Shown: positions 46,544-58,884 of the stretch, one piece after another
How positions within the stretch are numbered: position 1 is the first letter of the stretch
Layout of the letters: each line of letters begins with the position of its first letter
Origin: Primulina eburnea
Taxonomy: Eukaryota > Streptophyta > Magnoliopsida > Lamiales > Gesneriaceae
Assembly (NCBI RefSeq): GCF_022965805.1
Contig: NC_133102.1
Coordinates: 9,494,885-9,558,884 of the forward strand
DNA: 64,000 nt
Direction: 5' to 3'
The notes under the pieces: model-generated
The model's input: only the letters and a program-made list of their open reading frames with translations
Databases searched by the model: none
Told to the model about the DNA's origin: nothing
Position numbers and translations under genes: made by a program

Positions 46544-46583
46544 ATCTTAAAACATATTACTCATTACATGGTTTGTTTCAGAT

Positions 46584-49330
46584 ATGGCTACTGAAACCAG
46601 CGTGCAAAGGGAAATTGGTCGTGTTGTCTCTAATGTGCCGACTCAAGTTGTCCCTCATGTTACCCCACGTATTTTTGCGGTTGCTGTCCTAGCCAGTCAC
46701 GGTGAAAAACCTGAAAAGTTCACTGATTTGGACTTCAAAAGGTGGCAGTAGAAGATGTTGTTCTACTTGACGATGCTGAATCTGGCCAGATTCCTGTCTG
46801 AGGATGCTCCTAAACTCGAAGAGGGTGAGGGAGATGTTGAATCTGTTAGTGTGGTGGAGGATGGAATCGTTCTCATTTCTTATGCCGAAACTATGTATTA
46901 AACGGATTGGCCGATTTGCTCTACAACGTGTTTTGTGAAAAGAAAACATCTAAAGAGCTATACGAATCCCTTGACAGAAAGTACAAAATCGAGGATGCCG
47001 GGGCCAAGAAGTTTCTTGTTGGCCGCTTTCTAGACTTTAAAATGGTGGATTCAAAGCCGGTTATCAGCCAAGTTCAAGAGCTCCAAGTGATTCTTCACGA
47101 GATTCACGGTGAGGGGATGACTTTGAGAGAATCATTCCAAGTGACTGCTATTGTTGAAAAGATACCACCAGCTTGGAAGGATTTCAAAAATTATTTGAAG
47201 CACAAGCGCAATGAGATGAATGTTGAAGAGCTCATTGTTCAACTTCGCATCGAAGAAGACAACAAGAGTTCGGAAAGACATTGTTTTCTCCTGTTTCCGG
47301 TAAGGCAAATGTTTTCGAGCATGGTCAAAGCTCGAAAAAGAAAACCTTTTTCCTCGTCCAACAAAAGTTTGACCATGGGACCCAAGGGAGGCATTTCTAA
47401 GAATTTTTTTCCAGAAAATGCTATAACTGAGATGGTATGGGTCACAAGGCATCTGAATGTAAGAAGCCAAAGAGAAACCGAGAGATAAATGTGGTGGAGA
47501 ACATATCTCAAGAGGTTTTGAACATGAATCTATGTTCTGTAATATCAGAAGTTAATCTAGTGGGTTCGAACCCAAGTGAGTGGTGGATCGACACTGGTGC
47601 CACTCACCATGTTTGCTCGGACAAGGAGATGTTTGCTACTCTTAAGGAATCTGAGAATGGGGAAAAACTATTCAGGGGTAATTCCGCTACTTATGAAATC
47701 AAGGGTCAAGGGAAAGTTGTTCTAAAAATGACATCTGGAAAAGAACTGACTCTGAACAATGTGTTGTATGTACCTGACATCGCAAAAACTTGGTGTCTGG
47801 GTCGTTTCTTAACAAGCATGGTTAACGCATTGTCTTTGAGTCAGACAAGGTTGTTTTGTCGAAAAGTGGAATGTTTGTTGGCAAATGTTATGTTTGTAAT
47901 GGGTTATTCAAACTCAATGTAATGACTATTAAGCTCGTGATGAATAAAGTTGATAATTTTGCTTACTTGCTTGAGTCTTCTTGTTTGTGGCATGGTATAC
48001 TTGGACACGTTAATTATGATACAATTCGTAGAATAATTAACATGAAAAGAATTCCTGTATTCCAAATCGAAAAACAACACAAATGTGAAACTTGTGTTGA
48101 GGCAAAACTAACGAGATCATCTTTCGAACAAGAAATAATGAACCGCTTGATCTAATTCACAGTGATATATGTGATTTAAAAGGTGTACAAACTCGTGGTG
48201 GCAAAACTAACGAGATCATCTTTTCGAACAATTGAAAGAAATAGTGAACCGATTGATCTAATTCACCGTGATATATGTGATTTAAAAGGTGTACAAACTC
48301 GTGGTAGAAATAAATACTTCATTACTTTTGTTGACGATAGCACAAAATATTGTTATGTGTATCTTCTTAAAATTAAGGATGAAGTTATTGACAAATTTGT
48401 CCCAAGAGTGAAGTTGAAAACCAAATTCGCAAGAATATTAATGTGCTAAGAAGTGATCGTGGAGGTGAATATGAATATCCATTTGCTAAGTTTTGTGTTC
48501 AACATGGTATTAAACATGAAAGAACTGCAACTTATTCTCCTTAGCAAAATGACATTGCAGAGAGAAAGAATAGCTCCTTGAAAGAAATGATTAATGCATT
48601 GTTATTAAGTTCTGTTTTACCACATAACATGTGGGGGGAGCTTTTCTAACAGAAAATTACCTTTTAAATAAGGTGCCCCGAAAGAAGTAAGATAAAAGTC
48701 CATACGAGTTATGGAAAGGTAGAAGTCCTTCCTACCAATATTTGCGAGTGTGGGGGTGACTTGCTAAGGTAGCAGTATCCACTACAAAGAAAGTAAAGAT
48801 AGGACCAAAAACTGTTGATTGCATCTTTATTGAATATGCTCAAAACAGTAGCGCATATCGTTTTCTTGTACATGAATCTCAAATACCTAATATTCACAAG
48901 AATATGATAATGGAATCAAGAAATGCTTCGTTCTTTGAACACATGTTTCCATACAAATCCAAGGAAGAACCAAGTTCATCCAAAAGATAATATGGGACAA
49001 TTGATAAAGAACAAGAGCTGGATCAAGATATTGAACCTAGACGTAGCAAGAGAGCTAGGACGGAGAAATCTTTTGGTCCGAATTTCATCACTTTCATGAT
49101 GGAAAGTGAACCTCAAAACTTCAAGGAAGCAATGAGTTCATCTGAGGGACCTCTATGGAAAGAGGCTATCAATTCTGAAATGGAATCCATTTTACAAAAC
49201 CATACGTGGCAATTAGTAAATCATCCTCCGAGAAGCAAACCACTAGGCTGTAAATAGGGTTTTCAAAAGGAGAATGATCAGATGGAACCATAGATAAGTG
49301 TAAAGCCAGATTGGTAGTCAAAGGTTACCA
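46584..49330 (+). pseudogene. Copia gag-protease-integrase, degraded
   Basis: Starts MATETSVQREIGRV at 46584 and meets a TAG at 46749-46751. Gag continues in shifted frames (46907-47488: KTSKELYESLDRKYKIEDA, then SFQVTAIVEKIPPAWKDF). The knuckle end MGHKASECKKP and the protease WWIDTGATHHVCSD (Asp codon at 47590) follow from 47437. GAG-pre-integrase (LWHGILGHVNYDTI, CETCVEAKLTRSSF) is followed by a tandem duplication (48101-48199 and 48200-48305), then a frameshifted integrase (KYFITFVDDSTKY, LRSDRGGEYEYPF, AERKNSSLKEMINAL). Many stops; RT begins near 49150 and is cut at 49336. Confidence 0.8.
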
Positions 49331-49335
49331 TCAAC

Positions 49336-50812
49336 TGTTGGAACTTTTCAAGTTCGCAATCTTAATTTTGATGATAAAAAAACTTGTTAATTTGTGTTAC
49401 TAATAATCTACCTTAGTATGCAGTAGCTAGGATCACTCACGAGCTGTTTACATCGCAAGCTGAAGACCCAACTGATCAGACAAACTGAATCTATCAAACT
49501 GTTACGTCATTTACACAAACTGAATCAGTCAAACTGTTAAGTCATTTGAGCAGTCCAGCTGATTGTCCAGTTGATATGTGGTTCAACAGGAGAACCTCAG
49601 AAGCCTGGCTAGCCGAAATAGTGTCCAACTGATGAAGAAACCCAACTGATCAGTTCAACTGAACGAGATTGAATTCAGTTCAACTGACGAGTCAACTGAT
49701 TTGACCAGCCCAACTGAAGATCAGTTCCGCTGACCAGTTCGAAGCATCAGTAAGAATTTTTCAGTTGTGGATGAAGAAAAACTCTTTCAGTAGATTCCAG
49801 CTGTGCATTAAGGTACAAAGCCATTGTCCAGTCAAAGGACAATAATGGACGTTGCATCAGAACATTAAAGACAAAATGTTTACGAAGGGCAGTCGAAAAG
49901 TCGAGACACAAAGTCCAAGAAACTAATTCAAGATGTAACGGATACAATAAATGAGTCTCACTGTACGTTTAGTTTTCCCGCCTATATAAAGAGAATATCA
50001 GTGAAGACTCAAAACGAGAAAATAAGAAGAAAATGAAGAAAAAGAACGAGATACTAAATAAAAAGCTTCTTCAAGAGTGAAAAGAAAGGGCACACACATT
50101 GCACATCAGCTTTCAGAAGCAATAATCCCAGAGGGATACCAAAGATATATCAGCTTAGAATAGAAGTTATTTTCCCTCAGTGTGTGAGAACATCCTTGTT
50201 CAGTTCTCACACACAAATTCTCTCAACCACTCAAATACAGTCTTGCACAAAGACGTTAAACTTGTGTATGTAGTCTTTGACACATAGAAGTTAAAGAAGT
50301 GTTGGCTGGAAGGTGCTGCCTTCAGTCGTAGCTAGGAGTTCAGTTAAGGTAGTACTTAAGTCATAGTTGAGTGGGTTTGTACAAAGTTTTATATAAATCA
50401 AAGTTTTCTAGTGGATCCTACCCGAGGCGGTAGAAGGGGTGACTTAGGAACAGTTGAAGTCTCCAAACATCCATAAACATATATTGTGTATTTAACTGAT
50501 TAACTGATTTTTTCAAACTGTTCGGATCAGTTGGAGTATCCGTCAGTTCAGTTGTCACCATAACTGAACTGATGAATGCAAAAAACCAATATACCCTTTT
50601 TCAGTTATTCATTTTACATGAGTTAAAATGTTTTCTAATATAACAGTCTTCTTCACGAAGAATTACTTCGAATGTCTTCCGCTTGATTTTAAACCAAACT
50701 CGATTTAATACATCGTTTTTAATATTCTTAGAACACGAGCTATTGCAGCTCATTGGAGAATATAGTGTTTGAAATGCCTTCGAAAGCACTAGCACACTCG
50801 ATCCTTCAACCA
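49336..50812 (+). repeat. Copia solo LTR inserted in RT, target duplication TCAAC
   Basis: 1477 bp, TGTTGGAACTTTTCAAG to TCAACCA, flanked by TCAAC at 49331-49335 and 50813-50817. Removing it and one repeat brings KGYHQ next to REGL-, an RT motif, confirming a clean insertion. TATA box near 49982 (CCTATATAAAG). The U3 part (about 49430-49760) is packed with AACTGA/TCAGTT words. No internal sequence, so it is a solo LTR. Confidence 0.85.
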
Positions 50813-50817
50813 TCAAC

Positions 50818-51301
50818 GTGAAGGGCTTGATTACTTTAACACAGATTCTCCTGTATCGAGAATAATCTTAGAACAAGCACCAAAGCAATGACACGAAAAA
50901 TTTGATAAACTCATGATAGAAAGTGGATTTTAATTCAATGAATGTGACAAATGTGTATACATAAAAAACAATGAATGGATATGTTATTTTATGTCTTTAC
51001 ATAGATGACACACTTATCATTAGTAGTAATGATAAGATGATCAAATCTACCAAGAATTTATTGAACTCAAGATTTGACAAGAAAGATTTGGGCTTAGCCG
51101 ATGTAATCATTGGAATTAAAATTCATAGAACATCAGAAGGGCTAGTTCTAAGTTCACATTATGTTGACAAAATACTTGAGAAATTCAATAAGGATGACTC
51201 TGCATTAGCTAGAACTCCGATAGATACCAGTCAGCATCTATCAAAGAATCGAGGTGAGAGTATGTCTCAATTAGAATACTCTCGAGTAATTGGAAGTCTG
51301 A
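50818..51301 (+). pseudogene. Copia RT fragment
   Basis: RT resumes after the solo LTR: DSPVSR, then an internal loss, then CVYIKNNEW and the active-site motif YIDDTLIISSND (about 50998-51033), DKKDLGLADVIIGIKI, and SRVIGSLIY, where the Tekay element is inserted. A stop and a frame change lie upstream of 50971. The frame continues after the insertion at 58885. Confidence 0.8.
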
Positions 51302-51306
51302 TATAC

Positions 51307-52751
51307 TGTAGTAGCCCGAATTCCAAATTGGGTAATTAACGGATTAATGGTGATTAAGAAGGTTTAATGTGTAATTTTGACCGTGGTCATGATCGGACGG
51401 ACCGAAGATGGTTCGGTAGCACCGAAGAGTTCGGACGATCCGAAGTGGGTTCGGTGGATCCGATCATGAGGTGTCAAGAGTTGATCGACACGTCAGTTTA
51501 CATGCAAGTTCGGATGATCCGAAGTGTAGGTTCGGTGGATCCGATCATGAGGTGTCAAGAGCCGATGGACACGTGGGAGTTCGGACGTTCCGAAGTGGGT
51601 TCGGTGGATCCGAACATAGCCTATAAATAGTGCTCGGATTTCCTCATTTTGTATTGTCAATTCTTGAAGTTGTGTCTCATTTTGAGAGGTTTGGAAGGTT
51701 TCTAGGGTTAGTTTGTCGGTCGAGCGTTAGCCAAGAGCTGCCAGGATTAGTAGCGTAGTGACGCCTGAGTTACGAGGCAATCGACATCAAAGGGCTGTCG
51801 ACGGACGAAGGTAAACCCTAAACCTTTGGTAGTACTGGTTTTGCTAGTCTAGCATGGTAGTATTGTTCATTGGGTATGCTTTTGATGCGTAGGCTTGTTC
51901 TAGACCTGATTAGCGGTGTTGCGTAAGGCTAGGCTTGCTGTGATAGAGGTACGAAAGTACTATCCGAGATATCCTGGTCGAGTATACATCCTTATATGTG
52001 TTGCATGATTATGTGGTGCATTGATATATGTCATATGATGCATGCTATTATGTCACGTTTTATGATGCATGTTGCATTTCATGTTGAGCCGTATCTCCTT
52101 CGAGATAGCCTTTACTGTTGAGCTGTATCTCTTTCGAGATAAGCTATATCTTGTGGGGCCGCTCAGCCCTGTCTTGTCTTGTGGACGCATGGACACCGAG
52201 AGTACACAGTGGCCGACGGGTCCGGAGGGCTTCGGTGATCCGGGACATTTTGGGTCCACGTCTGTTCTTGTAGTGGATGCAGTGACCCAGAGGAGTACCG
52301 CGCGGCACTATCCACTTGGCGCCTCTAGACTGAGCATTTTGAGATCCTTTGTTACTCCTGTTTCTTGACTACCCTGGTATCATATCATAGCATGTGCATT
52401 TCATATAGGTTTGTATACTCATGCTTTTGTACTGGGCGTTCTTATCGCTCACGTCCTCGGTTTTGTTTATCTTGGACACCCCATTCCCACGGGGCAGGCC
52501 TCAGGTTGGACAGCTCAGGAGGAGGAGGAGGAGGACGTTGAGTAGATGGTTGGTTTAGTTCTTCGATATCTTTTTGATTCGATATGGTTGTACCGTATAT
52601 TTGATTATATTTTGAGTTGTTCTGATTTCGATTGGGTTGTATAACTATTGTCGTTAGCCTTATTTTCCGCTGTTATCTCTGATTATTATTAATTAAGTTA
52701 ATTGCATGCTTAGTTCTTCATTAATAGGTGATTCTGGAACGGGTCACTACA
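51307..52751 (+). repeat. 5' LTR of the Tekay element
   Basis: 1445 bp, TGTAGTAGCCCGAATTCC to GGGTCACTACA. The U3 carries a set of TTCGGA-TCCGAA imperfect palindromes (51393-51406, 51430-51444, 51509-51523, 51580-51594) just upstream of the TATA box CTATAAATAG at 51621-51630. Confidence 0.92.
51621..51630 (+). promoter_or_regulatory. TATA box in the Tekay 5' LTR
   Basis: CTATAAATAG, followed by a plausible start region, with an ACACGTGG G-box-like word about 50 bp upstream (51569-51576). The 3' LTR holds the identical box at 57749-57758. Confidence 0.75.
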
Positions 52752-52755
52752 TTTA

Positions 52756-52767
52756 TGGTATCAGAGC
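52756..52767 (+). promoter_or_regulatory. Tekay primer-binding site (initiator-Met tRNA)
   Basis: TGGTATCAGAGC, an exact plant Met-type primer site, four bases after the 5' LTR. Confidence 0.92.
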
Positions 52768-52851
52768 ATGCTTACGATTTTGGGATATAGATTCTGTTTT
52801 AGGATTTCCGTTGACCATTTTACCATTTTTTCCCCATTCTATCTTGTAGCG

Positions 52852-55800
52852 ATGGCTGACCACTTTGGTGATGAGAGTAGTCAGGGAAGTGTAGGTCGTT
52901 GGGGTGACCAGGACGATCGTAGGCGTCATCGTGAACATCGTCATCGTCGGGATGGTCCTAGGCGTTTTGATTTGCACCGTTTCATTCAGATGGGGCCTAA
53001 GCCTTTAGTCGGCGGTGAGACTCCCGATGATGCTGAGGATTGGTTAGAGCGCATGGAGAGTTGTTTCCGTGCATTCCAGTGCACCGAGGAGCAGCAGATG
53101 GAGACCCTTGGTTTTCTTCTCGAGGGCCGTGCGCGCAAGTGGTGGCGATCGACTTCTGCGCCGATAGTCCAGTCCCAGGGTAGGGTGAATTGGGCCGATT
53201 TCCGTGCAGCTTTCATGCAGCTGTATTTTCCTCCAGCCCTTCGCCAGGCAAAGACGATTGAGCTCCTGAATCTTAAGCAGGGTAGTATGTCTGTTGATGA
53301 ATATCAGCAGAAGTTCTTCGAGTTGTTACCCTTTGCCCCTCATATCAGTGGCAGTTCTGAGGCCAAGTATGACCATTTCCTCCAGGGTCTTAACCAGGAG
53401 ATTTTTGATCGAGTCACTGTCTGTGATAATCCTACTTCGTATGATGGGTTAGTGAACCGGTGTCGCCAGGCAGAGATCAGTCTCCAGCGTGGTAGGGCTA
53501 TTCTTTCTTCTAGACCTCCGAGTACTTTGAGCCCTCGATCTCAGTCTTTCAAGAAATCTGGTTCTTCTTCTTCTGGATCTGGATCACGGTCTAGCGGTGT
53601 TTTCCGCTTTGGTAAGAAGAAGGTTTCTTGTGTACATTGTGGGAAGAACCATCCATCGGAGCAATGCCGATCAACCGCGGGAGCTTGTTTTCAGTGCGGA
53701 GAGATGGGTCATCTCAAGAAGAATTGTCCTCAGTTGCGAGGTGGAGCAGGATCTGGTTCCGGATCTCAGACGACTATTCAGCAGAGGAGGCAGGGTCAGG
53801 CAGTGGGTAGTTCAAATCTTCGACCTCGTGCCCAAGGTCAGGTTTTTGCGCTGAACCAGGATCAGGCTGCAGATGAAACGGAGAGAGTCATAGCAGGTAC
53901 TTTTCGTTTATGCGGTATTCCTGCTTTTGTTCTTATTGATACCGGAGCATCTCATTCATTCATTTCTGCACGATTTGTTAAGCGTCATAAGTTACCGTAT
54001 GTTTCTCTAGACGTCATTCTTTCCGTTTCTACCCCGATGGGTCATTCGGTGTTAGCAAAGCGTCTAGTGATGGGTTGTCCCTTAGATTTTGAGGGTAACG
54101 AATTGATTGCGAATCTTATGATCCTGGAGATGGAAGATTTTGATTGTATTCTAGGTATAGACCTATTGACTACTTACCGAGCTACCGTGGATTGTTACCA
54201 GAAGCTTGTTCAGTTTCGTACGACTGAGAGCTCTAGTTGGTTTTTCTATGGTGAGGGAGCGCGACCTCCGATGCCAGTGGTATCTGCTCTGAAAGCCTGT
54301 CGTGCTTTAGAGTCGGGCGGGGAAGGCTACCTCATCTATGCAATTGATTCATCCACAGGTAGTGTTGGTATAGAGGATATTCCAGTGGTTTGTGAATTTC
54401 CTGATGTTTTCCCAGATGAGATTCCTGGTTTTCCTCCGGTTAGAGAGGTGGAATTTGGCATTGAGTTAATGCCAGGGACTGCACCGATTTCTCGTGCCCC
54501 CTATCGTCTTGCTCCGTCAGAGATGAGAGAATTGAAGCAGCAATTGCAGGATCTTCTTGATAAAGGTTATATTCGCCCGAGTGTTTCACCTTGGGGAGCT
54601 CCAGTATTGTTTGTCAAGAAGAAAATGGATCTATGCGATTGTGCATTGATTATCGTCAGCTGAATCGTGTGACGATCAAAAACAAGTATCCATTACCTCG
54701 TATTGACGATTTGTTCGATCAGCTCCAGGGTACCTCTGTTTACTCCAAGATTGACTTGCGATCGGGTTATCATCAGATGAGAGTTAGAGATGATGATATT
54801 TCCAAGACTGCATTTCGTACTCGATATGGGCATTACGAGTTTCTAGTTATGCCATTTGGATTGACGAATGCGCCAGCGGTGTTCATGGATCTGATGAATC
54901 GAGTCTTTCGGGATTTTCTAGATCAGTTTGTTGTGGTTTTCATCGACGATATATTGATTTATTCTCACAGTGTGGAAGAGCATATCCAGCACTTGAGGAT
55001 TGTGTTGCAGATTCTTCGCGAGAAGCAATTGTATGCTAAGCTGAGTAAGTGCGAGTTCTGGATTGATCGTGTAGTATTCCTTGGTCATGTGATTTCCAAG
55101 GAAGGAATTTCTGTGGATCCCAGCAAGATCGAAGCAGTGCTGAATTGGTCACGTCCTACGACGGTGGCTGAGATCCGTAGTTTTCTAGGTCTGGCAGGGT
55201 ATTATCGTCGCTTCATCGTGAATTTCTCTCAGGTAGCTAGACCATTGTCGCAGCTTACTCGGAAGGATGTTCCATTTGAGTGGTCATCTGAGTGCGAAGA
55301 TAGTTTCAGAGAGCTTCGTCGACTTCTGACTTCTGCACCTGTTTTGGCGTTACCGTCAGGATCTGATGGTTTCAGTGTTTACACCGATGCTTCTTTTCAA
55401 GGCTTAGGGTGTATGTTGACGCAGAATGGTCATGTGATCGCTTATGCTTCCAGACAGTTGAAACCTCACGAGGAAAAGTATCCTATTCATGATCTAGAAT
55501 TAGCTGTTATTGTGTTCGCGCTGAAGATCTGGCGTCATTACTTGTACGGGGTTAAGTTTGAAATTTTTACTGATCATAAGAGTCTGAAGTATCTGTTCAC
55601 TCAGGCTGAGTTGAACATGAGACAACGTCGTTGGATGGATCTACTTAAAGATTATGACTGCGAGATCAAATACCATCCAGGTTCTGCGAATCTCACAGCC
55701 GATGCTCTTAGTCGCAAGGTGAGAGCCTCTGCACTTCAGACCAGTGCTATGATTAGTACTATCTAGAATTGTTGTTCATTGGGATTTAATTTCAAACATC

Positions 55801-57269
55801 GGAAAGGTATGGAGAGCATTCGTGTTGCTACCATTTTATCTGAGCCAGCTTTGTTCGCTCGGATTCGAGATGCTCAGATGTCTGATCTCAAGATTCAGAG
55901 ATTAGCTCGGTTGGCTGGTGGAGATAGCAATTTCCATTATCAGTCTAATGGTCTTCTGTGTTTGTCTAATCGGGTTGTAGTACCAGAGGATGATACTTTG
56001 AGGGAAGAGATCTTGGCTCAGGCTCATCGAAGCAAGTTGAGTGTCCATCCAGGAAGCAACAAGATGTATAAAGATTTGAGGACACGATTTTGGTGGAAAG
56101 GGATGAAGCGCAGCGTTTATCAGTTTGTTTCCAAGTGTCTTGTTTGTCAGCAGGTTAAGGCAGAGCACCGTCGACCGGGAGGATTATTGTTGAACTTACC
56201 TATTCCCGAATGGAAGTGGGAGCATATCGCGATGGACTTCATTACTCACTTACCATTGTCTTCGAGGAATAGTGATGCTATTTGGGTAGTGGTGGATCGA
56301 CTCACCAAGTCTGCTCATTTTCTGCCATATAACCGTGATTTCACTTTCGATCGTATGGCTCGATTGTACATTCAAGAGATTGTACGTTTGCATGGGGTGC
56401 CAGTTAGTATTGTCAGTGACAGAGATCCTCGTTTTACCTCACGATTTTGGGGTAGTTTCCAGGCGGTATTGGGTACGTCCCTAAGTTTAAGTACAGCTTA
56501 TCATCCAGAGACCGACGGTCAGACGGAGAGGACTATCCGTACACTTGAGGATATGATGCGAGCTTGTGTGATGGATTTCGGAACCGCTTGGCAGGATCAT
56601 TTGCCTTTGATTGAGTTCGCGTACAACAACAGCTATCATCGTAGTATTGGTATGGCACCATTTGAGGCGTTGTATGGGCGACGTTGTCGTACTCCATTAT
56701 TTTGGGATGAAGTTGGGGAACGACATGTTGAGGGACCGGAGTTAGTCCAGCAGGCTATTGATAAGGTTGCAATAATCAAGAAACGGATTAAGATCGCTCA
56801 GGATCGACAGGCTAGTTATGCGAACACCAAACGGCGACCTCTTTATTTTCAGCCAGGTGAGAAAGTGTTTCTCCGAGTTTCACCTTTTCGCAGGATTTTG
56901 AGATTTGGTCTCAAGGGTAAGCTGTCTCCGAGATTTATTGGTCCATTTGAAATATTGGAAAGCGTGGGAGATTTGGCTTACAGACTTGCATTGCCGCCGT
57001 ACCTATCAAGTATTCACGATGTGTTCCACGTATCTTTGTTGAGACGATACGTAGCAGATGAGTCTCACATTTTGCATCCCTCTGAAGTTCAACTAAATTC
57101 GGATTTGTCTTATGTGGAACGACCAGTGCGGATTCTCGATCGCAAAGACAAGGTATTGCGGAATAAGATCATTCCTCTTGTCTTAGTTCAGTGGCAGCGC
57201 AGAGGCACTGAAGAAGCCACTTGGGAGTTAGAAATTCGTATGCGTTCGGAGCATCCAGAGCTCTTTTGA
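52852..57269 (+). pseudogene. Tekay gag-pol polyprotein, one frameshift and one nonsense codon
   Basis: Start ATG at 52852 (MADHFGDESS). Order: gag core (FRAFQCTEEQQMETLGFLLE, RKWWRS), zinc knuckle CFQCGEMGHLKKNC near residue 281, protease LIDTGASHSF (Asp near 363), RT ([29 protein letters not shown]), RNase H ([30 protein letters not shown]), integrase (H-H-C-C to CLVCQQVKAEH; MDFITHLP, IVSDRDPRFTS, YHPETDGQTERTIRTLEDM), and a C-terminal chromodomain-like region (EVQLNSDLSYVERPVRIL to end). A one-base loss at about 54625 shifts the frame in early RT; TAG at 55764-55766 interrupts between RNase H and integrase. Catalytic residues are otherwise present. Confidence 0.92.
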
Positions 57270-57420
57270 GTTGTACTATGGTTGTAATATGGAGGTGTGT
57301 GTGTTTTTCTGTTGTAATCCAAATATCAGTTGTATTCAACAACAATTGAGATGTAATAACGATGTTGTTATTTCAGTTTTTGTTCATCCTATAAACTTGA
57401 TTTCGAGGACGAAATCTTTT

Positions 57421-57434
57421 TAAGGGGGGGAGAA
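57421..57434 (+). promoter_or_regulatory. Tekay polypurine tract
   Basis: TAAGGGGGGGAGAA touches the 3' LTR; it would prime plus-strand DNA synthesis. Confidence 0.9.
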
Positions 57435-58879
57435 TGTAGTAGCCCGAATTCCAAATTGGGTAATTAACGGATTAATGGTGATTAAGAAGGTTTAATGTGT
57501 AATTTTGACCATGGTCATGATCGGACGGACCGAAGATGGTTCGGTAGCACCGAAGAGTTCGGACGATCCGAAGTGGGTTCGGTGGATCCGATCATGAGGT
57601 GTCAAGAGTTGATCGACACGTCAGTTTACATGCAAGTTCGGATGATCCGAAGTGTAGGTTCGGTGGATCCGATCATGAGGTGTCAAGAGCCGATGGACAC
57701 GTGGGAGTTCGGACGTTCCGAAGTGGGTTCGGTGGATCCGAACATAGCCTATAAATAGTGCTCGGATTTCCTCATTTTGTATTGTCAATTCTTGAAGTTG
57801 TGTCTCATTTTGAGAGGTTTGGAAGGTTTCTAGGGTTAGTTTGTCGGTCGAGCGTTAGCCAAGAGCTGCCAGGATTAGTAGCGTAGTGACGCCTGAGTTA
57901 CGAGGCAATCGACATCAAAGGACTGTCGACGGACGAAGGTAAACCCTAAACCTTTGGTAGTACTGGTTTTGCTAGTCTAGCATGGTAGTATTGTTCATTG
58001 GGTATGCTTTTGATGCGTAGGCTTGTTCTAGACCTGATTAGCGGTGTTGCGTAAGGCTAGGCTTGCTGTGATAGAGGTACGAAAGTACTATCCGAGATAT
58101 CCTGGTCGAGTATACATCCTTATATGTGTTGCATGATTATGTGGTGCATTGATATATGTCATATGATGCATGCTATTATGTCACGTTTTATGATGCATGT
58201 TGCATTTCATGTTGAGCCGTATCTCCTTCGAGATAGCCTTTACTGTTGAGCTGTATCTCTTTCGAGATAAGCTATATCTTGTGGGGCCGCTCAGCCCTGT
58301 CTTGTCTTGTGGACGCATGGACACCGAGAGTACATAGTGGCCGACGGGTCCGGAGGGCTTCGGTGATCCGGGACATTTTGGGTCCACGTCTGTTCTTGTA
58401 CTGGATGCAGTGACCCAGAGGAGTACCGCGCGGCACTATCCACTTGGCGCCTCTAGACTGAGCATTTTGAGATCCTTTGTTACTCCTGTTTCTTGACTAC
58501 CCTGGTATCATATCATAGCATGTGCATTTCATATAGGTTTGTATACTCATGCTTTTGTACTGGGCGTTCTTATCGCTCACGTCCTCGGTTTTGTTTATCT
58601 TGGACACCCCATTCCCACGGGGCAGGCCTCAGGTTGGACAGCTCAGGAGGAGGAGGAGGAGGACGTTGAGTAGATGGTTGGTTTAGTTTTTCGATATCTT
58701 TTTGATTCGATATGGTTGTACCGTATATTTGATTATATTTTGAGTTGTTCTGATTTCGATTGGGTTGTATAACTATTGTCGTTAGCTTTATTTTCCGCTG
58801 TTATCTCTGATTATTATTAATTAAGTTAATTGCATGCTTAGTTCTTCATTAATAGGTGATTCTGGAACGGGTCACTACA
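57435..58879 (+). repeat. 3' LTR of the Tekay element
   Basis: 1445 bp, almost identical to 51307-52751; differences seen are mostly C/T or G/A changes. Confidence 0.92.
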
Positions 58880-58884
58880 TATAC

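Larger units (their letters stand above)
51307..58879 (+). mobile_element. Young Tekay/Del-type chromovirus (gypsy), near-intact
   Basis: Two LTRs of exactly 1445 bp (51307-52751, 57435-58879) differ at about six positions by eye. Perfect target duplication TATAC (51302-51306, 58880-58884). Met-type primer site, one gag-pol frame with a single frameshift and a single stop, polypurine tract TAAGGGGGGGAGAA. Best-preserved TE in the window and the innermost layer of the nest. Confidence 0.92.

Noticed and set aside
51307..52751. Independent tandem genes at 51367 and 57495
   Set aside because: These identical ORFs are the two LTRs of one Tekay element.
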